DNA from: Terriglobia bacterium
Lineage (GTDB): Bacteria; Acidobacteriota; Terriglobia; Bryobacterales; Bryobacteraceae
Length of the DNA stretch: 64,000 nt
Direction: 5' to 3'
Assembly (NCBI GenBank): GCA_020073365.1
Contig: JAIQFL010000008.1
Coordinates: forward strand, 1 to 64,000
Both the position numbers and the translations under genes were made by a program. Below the pieces are notes generated by a model that saw only the letters and a program-made list of their open reading frames with translations, ran no database searches and was not told where the DNA came from. Position 1 is the stretch's first letter; every line of letters begins with the position of its first letter. Below, one piece after another: positions 8,121 through 16,394 of the stretch.

Positions 8121-9032
8121 ATGCGTCTCGATCGAAGATTTGTCATCGTCGTGGGCTGCAGCCTCCTCTGGGCGCTGGTGGTGGCTTCCCTCTTCCATAG
8201 GGTCGCCCGGAATGCCGGTGCGTCGCACGAAGCGGGGCCCGGAAAGACCCTGGTCGTGGCGGCCCAAGCCTTGCCCTTCGGGACCGTTATCTCTGCGGAG
8301 TCGGTCAAGACCATCCAGGTGCCGGAAGGGCTGTTTCCGAAAGGCGGCTTCTCCCGCAAGGAAGATGTGCTGGAACGGTCGGTCGTGAGTTCCATCGAAC
8401 CGGACGAGCCGGTCGTGGAGGTGCGGATCGCCGCCAAGGGCAGCGGAGTCGGGTTGTCCCCCATGATTCCGCTGGGGCTGCGCGCCATGTCCGTGCGTGT
8501 GAACGATGTCGTGGGGGTCGCCGGATTCGTCTTGCCCGGCATGCGGGTGGACGTCCTGGTCACGGGCCGCCCGCCGGGCGTCAACGATGCCATGACGAGC
8601 ACGGTATTGCAGAATATTCCCGTGCTTTCGGCCGGACAAACCATTCAGGCCGATACCAAGGGTCAACCCATCAGCGCTACGGTGGTGACCTTGCTCGTGA
8701 GCCCGGCCGAGGCCGAAGCCCTTACCCTTGCCAATAGTGAAGGCCACATTCAACTGGTCTTGCGCAACAACACCGATCGCCAGTTGACGCGAACGCCCGG
8801 CCGGCAGTCGCGCGAACTCTATGCCATGCAACCTCCGGCAACTGCTGCCACCGCGGAGGCCCCCGGACCGGGACTCGCACGTCCCCGGAAGGTGGTCCCT
8901 GTTCCAGCGCGGACGCCCGCAGTCTCCGTGGCGCCTGTGGCAAGCCCGCCGGTCCAGCATTCCGACGAGGTCGTTATGATTCGCGGCAACCAGAAAACGG
9001 TCGAGCCAGCCCCGCCGAGGACGGCCAATTGA
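8121..9032 (+). CDS. cpaB: Flp/Tad pilus assembly protein CpaB (RcpC)
   Basis: A 303-residue protein with one N-terminal membrane anchor (FVIVVGCSLLWALVVASLF) and a periplasmic part. The SAF domain is visible at about residues 40-105 (VVAAQALPFGTVISAESVKT ... PVVEVRI). It is followed by the CpaB core (GLRAMSVRVNDVVGVAGFVLP, then VDVLVTGRP) and a Pro/Ala-rich tail. CpaB works with the secretin CpaC in the periplasm of Tad machines. The order cpaA(stump)-cpaB-cpaC-tadA-tadB-tadC is canonical, and all genes are nearly contiguous. Confidence 0.88.
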   Translation: MRLDRRFVIVVGCSLLWALVVASLFHRVARNAGASHEAGPGKTLVVAAQALPFGTVISAESVKTIQVPEGLFPKGGFSRKEDVLERSVVSSIEPDEPVVEVRIAAKGSGVGLSPMIPLGLRAMSVRVNDVVGVAGFVLPGMRVDVLVTGRPPGVNDAMTSTVLQNIPVLSAGQTIQADTKGQPISATVVTLLVSPAEAEALTLANSEGHIQLVLRNNTDRQLTRTPGRQSRELYAMQPPATAATAEAPGPGLARPRKVVPVPARTPAVSVAPVASPPVQHSDEVVMIRGNQKTVEPAPPRTAN

Positions 9033-9033
9033 G

Positions 9034-10602
9034 ATGAGATTCCTGACCCACAGTTGCGGACCCCGCACGAATGACCGGATCGCTTATCCACCCTTGAGAA
9101 CCGGCGGCCGCACCGATGATCCCGTGCCTCCGCTTTTGGGGCGCCCCCTGTCGGGGACCCGCTCCCACCCAACGGCGAAGCTATGCCCTCACACCCTTGA
9201 GAGCCAGTCTCCCCTTCTTAGGCCCTTTATGTTCCTCCGCGTTTTTCTCCGTGTCTTAGCGTCTCCGCGCCGAATGGTTTTGTGGGCCCTGGCGCTGGCG
9301 CTCTGCGGTCCCGCGCCAGCCATCGAAAAGACACAGTCGGTACCCATGGAATTGATCCTCGCGGTGGGAAAGGGCGTCGTGATCGACTGCCCGAAAGGGG
9401 TCGTGCGGGTGGCCACCAGCAGCCCCGAAATCGTGGATGCCGTCGCCGCCAGCAACCAGGAAGTCCTGTTTCACGCCAAAGCCTTAGGGCAGGCCACGCT
9501 TTTCATCTGGTCCAAGTCGGGCGATCGGGTGATCTACAACGTGACCGTCGAGCCCAACCTGGAACCTATGCGAAGGTTGGTGCGAGAGACATTCCCCGGC
9601 GAAGAGATCGACATCCGGGCCTCGCGCGAGTCCCTGGCATTGGTCGGGATAACCAGCAGCCAGGCTGTCGCAGACCGTGCGCTGGCTCTCGTAGCCGCCT
9701 CGGTGAAAGGCGCCATCAGCAACCTCAAGGTGGCTCCTGGGGTTGCCGAAAAGCAGGTGATCCTGCACGTCAAATTCGCCGAGCTGAACCGCACGGCCGG
9801 GGCGGAGTTCGGCGTAAATCTGCTCTCCACCGGGAAAACGCTGGGCCGCCTCACGTCCGGCCAATTCCCGGCGCCCACCATGCAGACGTTAAACAGTACT
9901 GTCTCCGGCGTGGCCCAAGTCCCGGCCGCGTTTTCGCTGTCGGACATGCTCAATATCTTCGCGTTCCGTACGGACTTGAATCTGGGGGTCATGATCCGCG
10001 ATTTGCAAACCCGGGGGTTGTTGCAGATCCTTGCCGAACCCAACCTGGTAGCCACGAACGGGAAAGAAGCCAGCTTCCTGGCGGGCGGAGAATTCCCCGT
10101 CCCCATCGCGCAGGCCGGCGGCACTCCCGGCGCCATTACCGTGCAGTTCCATGAGTACGGCATCAAGCTTGCCTTCCTGCCGCAAGTGACGGCCCACGAT
10201 ACCATCCGCTTGCATGTCAAGCCGGAAGTTTCCAGCATCGATCCGAGCAATGGGGTGATGGTCTCGGGGCTCAATATCCCGGCGCTGTCCACGCGCCGCA
10301 TCGAGACCGACATTGAGCTAGAAGCAGGCCAGAGTTTCGTGATCGCGGGCCTCATTGACGACCGCGTGATTGAAAACCTGTCGCAGGTTCCGGGGCTCTC
10401 TCACGTTCCCATCCTGGGAGCGTTGTTCAAGAGCCGGGCGCTCACCAAGTCCAGGACCGAGTTGATTGTGGTCGTTACACCAGAAAAAGCCACACCCGAA
10501 AAAGCCGGGCAGGCGTCCGGGGCCGTCGCATCTCCGCCCATGCCCATTCCCTTCCTGGCGCCCGCCTCGCCGCCCCAGACGAAGGCCAAGGCAAAAAAAT
10601 GA
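9034..10602 (+). CDS. cpaC: Tad secretin CpaC (RcpA)
   Basis: Outer-membrane secretin of the Tad machine. Visible parts are an N-terminal pilus-assembly domain ([20 protein letters not shown], about residue 125), a BON-like region, and the secretin core ending in [20 protein letters not shown] and [10 protein letters not shown]. Start choice is uncertain. ATG 9034 follows the cpaB stop by one base but gives a 65-residue leader without protein character. ATG 9229 or 9274 gives a proper signal peptide ([16 protein letters not shown]). The 9150-9270 stretch looks like intergenic repeat text ('ctccgcgtttttctccgtgtc') that happens to stay open. I keep the long form as the ORF and favour 9274 as the functional start. 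Confidence 0.85.
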   Translation: MRFLTHSCGPRTNDRIAYPPLRTGGRTDDPVPPLLGRPLSGTRSHPTAKLCPHTLESQSPLLRPFMFLRVFLRVLASPRRMVLWALALALCGPAPAIEKTQSVPMELILAVGKGVVIDCPKGVVRVATSSPEIVDAVAASNQEVLFHAKALGQATLFIWSKSGDRVIYNVTVEPNLEPMRRLVRETFPGEEIDIRASRESLALVGITSSQAVADRALALVAASVKGAISNLKVAPGVAEKQVILHVKFAELNRTAGAEFGVNLLSTGKTLGRLTSGQFPAPTMQTLNSTVSGVAQVPAAFSLSDMLNIFAFRTDLNLGVMIRDLQTRGLLQILAEPNLVATNGKEASFLAGGEFPVPIAQAGGTPGAITVQFHEYGIKLAFLPQVTAHDTIRLHVKPEVSSIDPSNGVMVSGLNIPALSTRRIETDIELEAGQSFVIAGLIDDRVIENLSQVPGLSHVPILGALFKSRALTKSRTELIVVVTPEKATPEKAGQASGAVASPPMPIPFLAPASPPQTKAKAKK

Positions 10603-11966
10603 TCGGCGAAATGCGCAATGAAGACCCGGCGGACCTGAGTTGGGAACAACGGCTGCTGCGCAACGCTGCGCGCAAAACTGAGTTGAAGCCCGAATATCAG
10701 GAGCTGAAATTCACGCTGCACCGCAAACTCCTCGATCGGATCAATCTGGATGCCCTCGCCAGCATAGACAATGACCGGATCCGGACGGAGGTGCGCCAGG
10801 CCGTCTTGACCATTGTGGACAGCGAGCCCAACCTGCTCACGGCCTCCGAGAAACAGCAGATCAGCAGCGAAGTCCTCCACGAGGTCTTCGGACTGGGTCC
10901 CCTCGAGCCACTGCTTCAGGACACTTCGATCTCGGACATCCTGGTCAACGGCCACAAACAGGTCTACGTGGAACGAAAAGGTCTTCTAGAGTTGACCAAT
11001 GTCCGGTTCCACGATGACGGTCATCTGCTGCGGATCATCGACCGCATCGTCTCGCAGGTTGGCCGCCGCGTGGACGAATCCAATCCCATGGTGGACGCGC
11101 GTCTGGCGGATGGATCGCGCGTCAACGCCATTATTCCGCCGCTCGCCCTCGATGGACCCTTATTATCCATCCGCCGTTTTGGCACGGACAAGCTCATGCC
11201 CGAGGACCTGGTGGCCAAGACCTCCCTCACGCCCGGAATGATGCAGTTGCTGGAGGCCGCCGTGAAGGCGCGGCTCAATATCATCGTGTCGGGCGGTACG
11301 GGCTCCGGCAAGACCACGCTGCTCAACGCGCTTTCCGTATTCATCTCCCCGAAGGAGCGCATCATCACCATCGAGGACGCGGCCGAACTGCAACTCAAGC
11401 AGCCGCACCTGGCGCGGCTGGAGACCCGGCCCGCCAATGTCGAGGGGCAGGGCGCGGTGCGGCAGCGGCAGTTGCTGGTCAACAGCCTCCGCATGCGGCC
11501 GGACCGCATCATCGTCGGAGAGGTTCGCGGTGAAGAGGCGCTGGACATGCTGCAGGCCATGAATACCGGCCACGACGGCTCGCTGACCACGGTCCACGCC
11601 AACAGCCCGCGGGACGCCATCGCGCGCCTCGAAGTGATGATCTCGCTGGCCAATGCCAACATGCATCTCACCGCCATCCGGCAGCAGATCGCCTCGGCGG
11701 TGCACATCCTGATACAGGCTTCCCGAATGAGCGATGGCACGCGGCGGGTGACGAGTATCACGGAGGTTACTGGCATTGAGACCGACATCGTAACCCTGCA
11801 GGAGCTCTTCGTTTTTGAAAAACGCGGGGTTTCGCCCGACGGCAAGGTCATCGGCCGGTTCGCTGCTACCGGCATCCTGCCGAAGTTTAACGAGAAGCTG
11901 CTGGCCGCCGGAATCCAACTGCCCACGGCCCTGTTCGACGAGATCGTCCCAGTGGAAGCCGTATGA
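10599..11966 (+). CDS. tadA: Tad secretion ATPase TadA/CpaF
   Basis: A 455-residue cytoplasmic hexameric ATPase of the type II/IV secretion family. It has Walker [10 protein letters not shown] at about residue 230, an Asp box/Walker B region ([14 protein letters not shown]), and the His box [17 protein letters not shown]. The N-terminal domain ([20 protein letters not shown]) is typical of CpaF. It powers assembly of Flp pili or secretion through TadB/TadC. ATG 10599 overlaps the cpaC stop by four bases, and the 3' end overlaps tadB by four bases. Confidence 0.93.
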   Translation: MIGEMRNEDPADLSWEQRLLRNAARKTELKPEYQELKFTLHRKLLDRINLDALASIDNDRIRTEVRQAVLTIVDSEPNLLTASEKQQISSEVLHEVFGLGPLEPLLQDTSISDILVNGHKQVYVERKGLLELTNVRFHDDGHLLRIIDRIVSQVGRRVDESNPMVDARLADGSRVNAIIPPLALDGPLLSIRRFGTDKLMPEDLVAKTSLTPGMMQLLEAAVKARLNIIVSGGTGSGKTTLLNALSVFISPKERIITIEDAAELQLKQPHLARLETRPANVEGQGAVRQRQLLVNSLRMRPDRIIVGEVRGEEALDMLQAMNTGHDGSLTTVHANSPRDAIARLEVMISLANANMHLTAIRQQIASAVHILIQASRMSDGTRRVTSITEVTGIETDIVTLQELFVFEKRGVSPDGKVIGRFAATGILPKFNEKLLAAGIQLPTALFDEIVPVEAV

Positions 11967-12934
11967 ACCCACCAGTTTTCATACTCGCCTTTCTCACCAG
12001 CATCGGCTCTTATCTCCTGGCCTCCCTCTGTTTGGATGCGCGGGCGCGCCGCACGTGGTTGCGCCGCCTCGCGGGACACGGACGGGAATCCGCGGCCTCA
12101 CGCCGCTCGGCCGGGCCGGCGTTGATGCAGATGGTCGATGAAGTCCGGGGCCGGCTCGCCACCCGGTTGCTCGATCGCTTGCGCCTCAAACAAGCGGCGG
12201 AACGGATGCTGGAAACCGCGGGGCTCAAGTGGGGTGCCGCTGGGTTTATCCATCGTTCCACGGGATTCTTCCTGGCGGCTTTCCTGCTCGTTACGATTTT
12301 GACGAAGAACCGCCAGCCCGGCCTGGCCATGATTGCCGGAGCGGCTGGCGCATGGCTGCCGCTAGCCTACGTGCGCCGCAAGGGCGGCGAGCGCGTAAGG
12401 CGCTTCGAAGAGCAATTCCCGGACTGCCTGGAGTTCGTCTCGCGCTCCATGCGCGCGGGGCATGCCTTTTCGGTCTCGCTGGAGATGGTTTACCGCGAGT
12501 TCAGCGAACCGCTGGCCGGTGAGTTCCGGCGCACCTTTGAGGAGCAGAATCTGGGGCAGCCGCTGGATATCGTGTTGAAGAAGCTGTCGAACAGGATCCC
12601 GTCCATGGACGTGCAGTTCTTTGTGTCGGCCGTGCTGCTGCAGAAGCGTACAGGCGGTAACCTGGCGGAGCTCCTCGACAAACTGGCCCATATTATCCGC
12701 GAGCGCTTTAAGCTGCGCGCGCGCATTCGCGCCATCAGCGTCCAGGGACTCATGTCCGGCCGCATTCTGGCCTCGATTCCGGTCGCCGTGGGCGGTTTGA
12801 TGTTCCTCGTGAATCCGCAGTATGCGAGGTTCTTCGTGGACGATCCCACGGGGCATCGAATGGTGGCCGGCGCCATCGGCCTTCTCGCGATCGGCTATAT
12901 GATCATCCGCAAGATCGTGACGATTGAGGTGTAA
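11963..12934 (+). CDS. tadB: Tad inner-membrane platform protein TadB
   Basis: A 323-residue T2SSF-domain membrane protein. N- and C-terminal membrane helices flank a cytoplasmic helical domain ([40 protein letters not shown]), which is the usual TadB pattern. It overlaps tadA by four bases and is followed by tadC two bases later. With TadC it forms the inner-membrane platform on which the TadA ATPase acts. Confidence 0.9.
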   Translation: MNPPVFILAFLTSIGSYLLASLCLDARARRTWLRRLAGHGRESAASRRSAGPALMQMVDEVRGRLATRLLDRLRLKQAAERMLETAGLKWGAAGFIHRSTGFFLAAFLLVTILTKNRQPGLAMIAGAAGAWLPLAYVRRKGGERVRRFEEQFPDCLEFVSRSMRAGHAFSVSLEMVYREFSEPLAGEFRRTFEEQNLGQPLDIVLKKLSNRIPSMDVQFFVSAVLLQKRTGGNLAELLDKLAHIIRERFKLRARIRAISVQGLMSGRILASIPVAVGGLMFLVNPQYARFFVDDPTGHRMVAGAIGLLAIGYMIIRKIVTIEV

Positions 12935-12936
12935 AG

Positions 12937-13854
12937 GTGCTCGGTGTTTTGACCCTGCTCGTTTTTGTGTCCGTCGCCGTGGTGACGGCTTTGCTCGGGC
13001 TGCGCATCTCCGACTGGCGGACGCGCGCGGTCGACCGGATCAAGCCGCGAGATCGAGCCGTAGAGCCGTTTATTCCCTCTCCCAGTCTGATCTGGCAGGA
13101 GTTGGTGAGCCGTGTGGGATCGCTGGTGCCGGCCTCTCCGAAGGATCTGCCCCGTTTGAAGCGGCGTCTCATCCGCGCGGGATTTCGCCTCCAGGCCGCT
13201 CCCCTGGTTTTCAACGGGGCTCGGGTGGTCTCGACTGTGGCTTTCGCCCTGCTTGCACTGGTGGCCGGGCAGCAATCCCATGTCGCCCCGGGAAACCTGC
13301 TGTATCTCACCGGCGGCGCTGCCTTCCTGGGCTACATCGCGCCCATGAAGTACCTGTCGTTCCGCATCCGGCGTCGCCAGCGCGCCATCGAAAAGGGGCT
13401 ACCCAACACCCTGGACCTCATGGTGGTATGCGTGGAATCCGGTTTGGGGCTGGACCAGACCACTCTTCAGGTGGCCAAGGAGCTCCAATTCGCTTACCCG
13501 GAAATCTGCGAGGAATTCACCGTCATGAACCTCGAGATGCGGGCGGGAAAGCGCCGCAACGAGGCCCTCCACAACCTGGCGGAGCGCGCCGGGGTGGAAG
13601 AGCTGAAAAAGCTGGTGGCGGTCCTGATCCAGACGGACCGCTTCGGCACCAGCATCGCCCAAAGCCTGCGCGGGCATTCCGACTACATGCGGGTCATGGC
13701 CCGGCAGCGGGCCGAGGAGCGCGCCGCCAAGCTTGCGGTCAAGCTGGTTTTTCCGATCTTCTTCTGTGTGCTGCCGTCGCTGTTCGTGGTGACGGTCGGC
13801 CCCGTACTGACGAAGCTCGTACGGGATCTTTTACCTATGATCGAAAACATGTAA
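12937..13854 (+). CDS. tadC: Tad inner-membrane platform protein TadC
   Basis: A 305-residue T2SSF-domain protein with a GTG start two bases after the tadB stop. The core reads KGLPNTLDLMVVCVESGLGL, then VLIQTDRFGTSIAQSLRGHS, the hallmark of TadC, and it ends with a membrane helix (FPIFFCVLPSLFVVTVGPVL). No TadD, TadE/F, TadZ or Flp pilin gene follows; the next gene is a 31-residue membrane peptide. The locus is therefore a core machine without its usual substrates nearby. Confidence 0.9.
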   Translation: MLGVLTLLVFVSVAVVTALLGLRISDWRTRAVDRIKPRDRAVEPFIPSPSLIWQELVSRVGSLVPASPKDLPRLKRRLIRAGFRLQAAPLVFNGARVVSTVAFALLALVAGQQSHVAPGNLLYLTGGAAFLGYIAPMKYLSFRIRRRQRAIEKGLPNTLDLMVVCVESGLGLDQTTLQVAKELQFAYPEICEEFTVMNLEMRAGKRRNEALHNLAERAGVEELKKLVAVLIQTDRFGTSIAQSLRGHSDYMRVMARQRAEERAAKLAVKLVFPIFFCVLPSLFVVTVGPVLTKLVRDLLPMIENM

Positions 13855-13888
13855 TCAGCCGATAGGTAAAGAAGAAAGGAGTACTGCA

Positions 13889-13984
13889 ATGGATGGAACG
13901 ACTCTTCGAGTGATTTGCGCCGTCTTGGTTGTGGCTTTCGGCGTGCTGATTTTCATGCGGCGCCGCGGCAGCAAAGCTGACTAG
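13889..13984 (+). CDS. 31-residue single-span membrane peptide after tadC
   Basis: This ORF is too short for the track: MDGTTLRVICAVLVVAFGVL then IFMRRRGSKAD. It has one membrane helix followed by a basic tail (RRR-GSK). AAGGAG about ten bases upstream of ATG 13889 is a good SD, and it lies 34 bases after tadC in the same direction. It is too short and lacks the Flp processing motif (G/xxxxEY), so it is not a canonical pilin. It could be a small accessory subunit of the Tad platform. The call rests on SD, hydrophobicity and position. Confidence 0.5.
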   Translation: MDGTTLRVICAVLVVAFGVLIFMRRRGSKAD

Positions 13985-14086
13985 CAGGGTTGCCGGCATC
14001 AGCGGCTTCACCGGCAGGCTGCTAGCCCTGACGGCGCCCGAACGGTTTGGAAGGGCGCGGCGACTCGAATGTTCCGCGCCTCCCCT

Positions 14087-16357
14087 TTACTTCAACGGTA
14101 GTGGCAACGCATTGCTGGAGACATCCCCGGCCTGCACTACCACCGTCGCCGGAACGGACAGGTCGAGATCCTCCGGAATCCGGACTTGAACCGCCGCTAC
14201 TCCGACTACCCCCGCCGCGGCGGTGGCAAGATCCGGAGAAACGTCGCAGCCCTGCAGCAGCACTCTCACTGGGTCCACCAGGACGAAGCTGGGAGTTGCT
14301 GGGACGCGGAACCCGTCCAGCGGCATGGGCTGGTAGGGCCCCAAGCCCGTGCCGTAGAGCGTGATCGGTTCGCCTGGGCGCGCAGGCGAGTCCGGGCTGA
14401 TTGGCGTACCGTCGAGGTGTGTCGCGGCCAATAGCCCAGGGGCATTGCGGGCCGCCTCGAACTCCACTTCGACGACGGGTGCGTTTCCGCGGTGCAGTTC
14501 CACGGAGTACTTCCCCGGCTTCAAATCGCCCGGCACCTGAAAGTTGATTTGTTGCGGAGAGACATACAACAACGGTAGGAGGCGGCCGGAACATACCAGC
14601 GTCACGCCCGCCAGGCTCTGCGGCAGCGGGTCCGCCAGGCTGCTGGCGGTCTCGTCGGAGAGACCCGTTCCGTATAGGGATGCAATGGAACCCGGAGCCA
14701 CGGCCGGCGTGGGCGTCTCCCCCGCAGCGTTCCCGATGCGAGGCGGCGGCGGTGTTTCCGGAAGTCGATCCAAGAAGGCTTGGACCGTGTGCGGAGCGTT
14801 CATGACAAGAGTCGCCGGATTCGCCGATCCGTTCAAGTCTTGTCCCCATTGCCGGAACTGCATGCCGCTCGCCGCGTCGATGCCGATGCTCACCGGGCTT
14901 CCGGCGGGATAGAACCCGTCGCCGCTGGCCGGCGCAAGTCGCCATGACCCCGCGCGCGCCGGGGAGGTGCTGAGCGCCAGGAGGTACGACCATTGGTAAC
15001 GCGCCGCGATCTTTCGGTAGCCGGCCAACGCTGTGAAGGTTCCTCCGTCAGTTCCTTCCCAGGATCCGAAGTCGAGGCGCACTCCCTCGCTGACTCCGAC
15101 CGACGCAGGTGCGGCGACGCGCACCGCGCTTCCCACCGCCCGCTCCACTTCGCACGGCGTGAGGCACCCCGCGCCATCCACAGCCAACGGCAGGCCGCTC
15201 GGGGTGCTCTCCACGCGTATGCGGCTCAGCGGATCGTATGCCGCGGTCATCCGAAGCCCCGTCCCAACCTGCCCGTCGGTGACTTGCACGATTTGCGTGC
15301 TTGCCGGTCCGCTGGACCATTCCCGGAATGCCCAGGGGCCGCCCGCCGAATCGGTCTGATGCAAAGGTGCGGTCACGGTGTGGGTCTCTCCGGGGCCCCA
15401 GGAGAAGAATTGGGGCGAGACGCCATCCAGCCCGTCCACCGTTAGCCGCAAGCCTCCCGGGTTGGTCAGCAGGGCCACCGGAACAGCCGGAACAAACTGG
15501 GCCACGACGGAAATCGGCGTCGTCGCCGGCCCCACCTGGTAGGTATGGCTTAGATTTCCTCCGTCGCTCCACGAGCGGAAGACCCATTGGCGCCCCTGCT
15601 TGTCGAATTGCGGCGAGACCGCTGCCAGGCTGTGCGCGGTATTCAACCCCCAATCCAAAGTCACGGGAGCGGTAACCGGCGCGCGGTCCGCCAGCACCTG
15701 GAGCCCATCCGGGGAGGTGAGCAATTGTACCTGGCGCGCTACCGTGAATTGGGGGTACACGGTGATTGCCGCGTTCAAGACGAACGAGTAGATCGCCGCC
15801 TTGTCAGGTCCCTGCGACCATCCTGTAAACACAAATCCGGGATTCGGACACGCCTCCAGCGTAACCGTCGACCCGGCTGCCACCCACACATCCGCATTCT
15901 GCTGATATGCCACCCGGTTCACCCAAACCGTTCCAGGGGATACGCAGGGTGCGGCCGCGCACTGGTAGAAGTTCAGGGAGATGGCGTATTCCGTGGTGAG
16001 ATCCGCCCTGTACCAGGGAATCTTCGGATCGGCCGAAATCGTAACGATATTGGATGTGGAACCCAAAGGCCCCAGCGGGCTGCTCCAGCCCACTAAAATG
16101 TAACGGCCCCCGGAAAAGGGCGTGTCCTGCGAGGCGGCGATTTCCAGGGTGTGTTTGGTCCCCGCCGGCCAGGTAAAGACGGCCGCTCCCCTGAATGCCT
16201 GCCCATCCACCCGAAACAGGGCATCGGCCGCCGTGGCCGAGATGCGCGTCATGACCAGCGCGTCCTGAGCCGGCAGGCAAAGCGCAAATGCCGCCGCGAG
16301 TAGCCAGGCCCCCCTGTGGAGGCGGCGTGGAATTCCGGATTCTGTAAAGGTGTTCAC
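14087..16357 (-). CDS. Exported repeat protein with TIGR03437-type C-terminal domain
   Basis: The track ORF reaches 16579, but GTG 16357 gives a clean signal peptide (GAWLLAAAFALCLPAQDA), and the longer form would cross the palindrome and the divergent gene start, so I place the start at 16357 (756 residues). The middle holds several divergent InlB-B-like repeats (FTGWSQGPDKAAIYSFVL; FRSWSDGGNLSHTYQV; FREWSSGPASTQIVQV). The last about 230 residues form a TIGR03437-type domain (GNAAGETPTPAVAPGSIASL then YGTGLS ... ISPDSPARPGEPITLYGTGL), known to me mainly from Solibacter and relatives. It is probably secreted or surface-bound; function unknown. It is divergent from a second TIGR03437 protein. 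Confidence 0.78.
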   Translation of the reverse strand: MNTFTESGIPRRLHRGAWLLAAAFALCLPAQDALVMTRISATAADALFRVDGQAFRGAAVFTWPAGTKHTLEIAASQDTPFSGGRYILVGWSSPLGPLGSTSNIVTISADPKIPWYRADLTTEYAISLNFYQCAAAPCVSPGTVWVNRVAYQQNADVWVAAGSTVTLEACPNPGFVFTGWSQGPDKAAIYSFVLNAAITVYPQFTVARQVQLLTSPDGLQVLADRAPVTAPVTLDWGLNTAHSLAAVSPQFDKQGRQWVFRSWSDGGNLSHTYQVGPATTPISVVAQFVPAVPVALLTNPGGLRLTVDGLDGVSPQFFSWGPGETHTVTAPLHQTDSAGGPWAFREWSSGPASTQIVQVTDGQVGTGLRMTAAYDPLSRIRVESTPSGLPLAVDGAGCLTPCEVERAVGSAVRVAAPASVGVSEGVRLDFGSWEGTDGGTFTALAGYRKIAARYQWSYLLALSTSPARAGSWRLAPASGDGFYPAGSPVSIGIDAASGMQFRQWGQDLNGSANPATLVMNAPHTVQAFLDRLPETPPPPRIGNAAGETPTPAVAPGSIASLYGTGLSDETASSLADPLPQSLAGVTLVCSGRLLPLLYVSPQQINFQVPGDLKPGKYSVELHRGNAPVVEVEFEAARNAPGLLAATHLDGTPISPDSPARPGEPITLYGTGLGPYQPMPLDGFRVPATPSFVLVDPVRVLLQGCDVSPDLATAAAGVVGVAAVQVRIPEDLDLSVPATVVVQAGDVSSNALPLPLK

Positions 16358-16367
16358 TCTACTGAAA

Positions 16368-16388
16368 CTTATCGACCCTGTCGATAAG
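16368..16388. promoter_or_regulatory. Perfect 21-bp palindrome CTTATCGAC-CCT-GTCGATAAG between divergent genes
   Basis: Nine-base arms match perfectly around CCT. The site sits in the 37-base gap between the start codons of two divergent TIGR03437-domain genes (16357 minus, 16395 plus), which is where a dimeric repressor controlling both would bind. The bound regulator cannot be named from this sequence. Confidence 0.5.
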
Positions 16389-16394
16389 AATGTT

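Noticed and set aside
7575-9068. 497-residue minus-strand ORF opposite cpaB
   Set aside because: Composition is that of a shadow frame; cpaB on the plus strand has clear motifs.
13889-13984. 31-residue peptide as a Flp pilin
   Set aside because: Lacks the Flp processing site and the EY-containing hydrophobic segment, and is too short.
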